The notes under the pieces: model-generated
Database searches by the model: none
What the model saw: only the letters and a program-made list of their open reading frames with translations
Told to the model about the DNA's origin: nothing
Made by a program: the position numbers and the translations under genes
Shown here: piece by piece, positions 5,626-5,830 of the stretch
Layout: every line of letters begins with the position of its first letter
How positions within the stretch are numbered: position 1 is the stretch's first letter
From: CAYQFQ01 sp964416925
GTDB taxonomy: Bacteria > Patescibacteriota > Minisyncoccia > Phycocordibacterales > GWA1-40-21
DNA: 5,830 nt
Reading direction: 5' to 3'
Assembly (NCBI GenBank): GCA_964416925.1
Contig: CAYQFQ010000039.1
Coordinates: 1-5,830 of the forward strand

Positions 5626-5830
5626 ATGAATTATAGAAATTTGTTTGCATCTTTTTTGATAGTTTTCTCTCTCGTAATTTCTGGCACAGCATTTGCCCAA
5701 ACCTCCACCCTCGACAACTGCTTCGACTACTATAAGTTCCAATCAGTCCAAGTAAGCGTAGGAACAGAAGGTGATGCTTTCACAGCGGGGGACAGTATTC
5801 CTTTCAAAGGAGTCATAATCAACGAAAACC
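5626..5830 (+). CDS. Secreted protein with signal peptide, N-terminal part (cut by right edge)
   Basis: The frame is open from ATG 5626 to the window edge, giving 68 complete codons. The start MNYRNLFASFLIVFSLVISG followed by TAFA-Q is a textbook signal peptide: one Arg, a hydrophobic core at about 6-19, and a type I signal peptidase site after Ala24 (A22-F23-A24). There is no lipobox Cys, so a secreted or surface-anchored protein is likely. The mature part begins QTSTLDNCFDYYKFQSVQVS and continues with alternating polar and hydrophobic residues up to PFKGVIINEN, suggesting beta strands of an extracellular sandwich-like domain. I do not recognise a named family and give no function. The start codon has no Shine-Dalgarno sequence and is preceded by an AT-only palindrome. 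Codons switch from AT-rich in the signal peptide to C-ending just after the cleavage site. Confidence 0.8.
   Translation, partial: MNYRNLFASFLIVFSLVISGTAFAQTSTLDNCFDYYKFQSVQVSVGTEGDAFTAGDSIPFKGVIINEN

Overview
The window looks like chromosomal housekeeping DNA from an AT-rich bacterium with compact, co-oriented genes. All six genes lie on the + strand. Both TAG/TAA and TGA end full-length proteins here (dut and the nitronate monooxygenase-like gene end in TGA), so TGA is a stop and the glycine recoding of some Patescibacteria does not apply. Short spacers, few Shine-Dalgarno sequences, the style of ArgRS and GlyA, and a secreted protein beginning at the right edge fit a Candidate Phyla Radiation (Patescibacteria, Parcubacteria-like) genome. 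That placement is inference from sequence style, not a database match.

Layout. Positions 2-361 hold the C-terminal part of serine hydroxymethyltransferase (glyA), cut by the left edge. Twelve bases later comes dut (374-796), a trimeric dUTPase; the two probably share a transcript and both bear on thymidylate supply. Positions 797-951 are non-coding and carry a decayed palindromic repeat, a hairpin terminator and a promoter. A 475-residue nitronate monooxygenase-like FMN protein (952-2379) follows, closed by a strong terminator. Next are an HI0933/BaiN-type FAD oxidoreductase (2470-3732) and arginyl-tRNA synthetase argS (3763-5541). After an AT-only inverted repeat, the first 68 codons of a signal-peptide-bearing protein (5626 to the edge) complete the window.

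Regulation. Four probable promoters carry an extended -10 of the form TGn plus a TATAAT-like hexamer. In front of the FAD oxidoreductase and argS this element sits at exactly the same distance (6 bases) from ATG, with no ribosome-binding site, which predicts leaderless mRNAs. The nitronate monooxygenase-like gene instead has a normal leader with an AAGGGA site. It is also visibly richer in G+C than its neighbours and sits between a repeat and a terminator, so it may be an acquired gene.

I see no undescribed defence, mobile or RNA system. The most useful leads are the repeated leaderless-promoter geometry, the overlap of terminators with promoters, the unusual composition of the flavoprotein gene, and the AT-only palindrome before the secreted gene.
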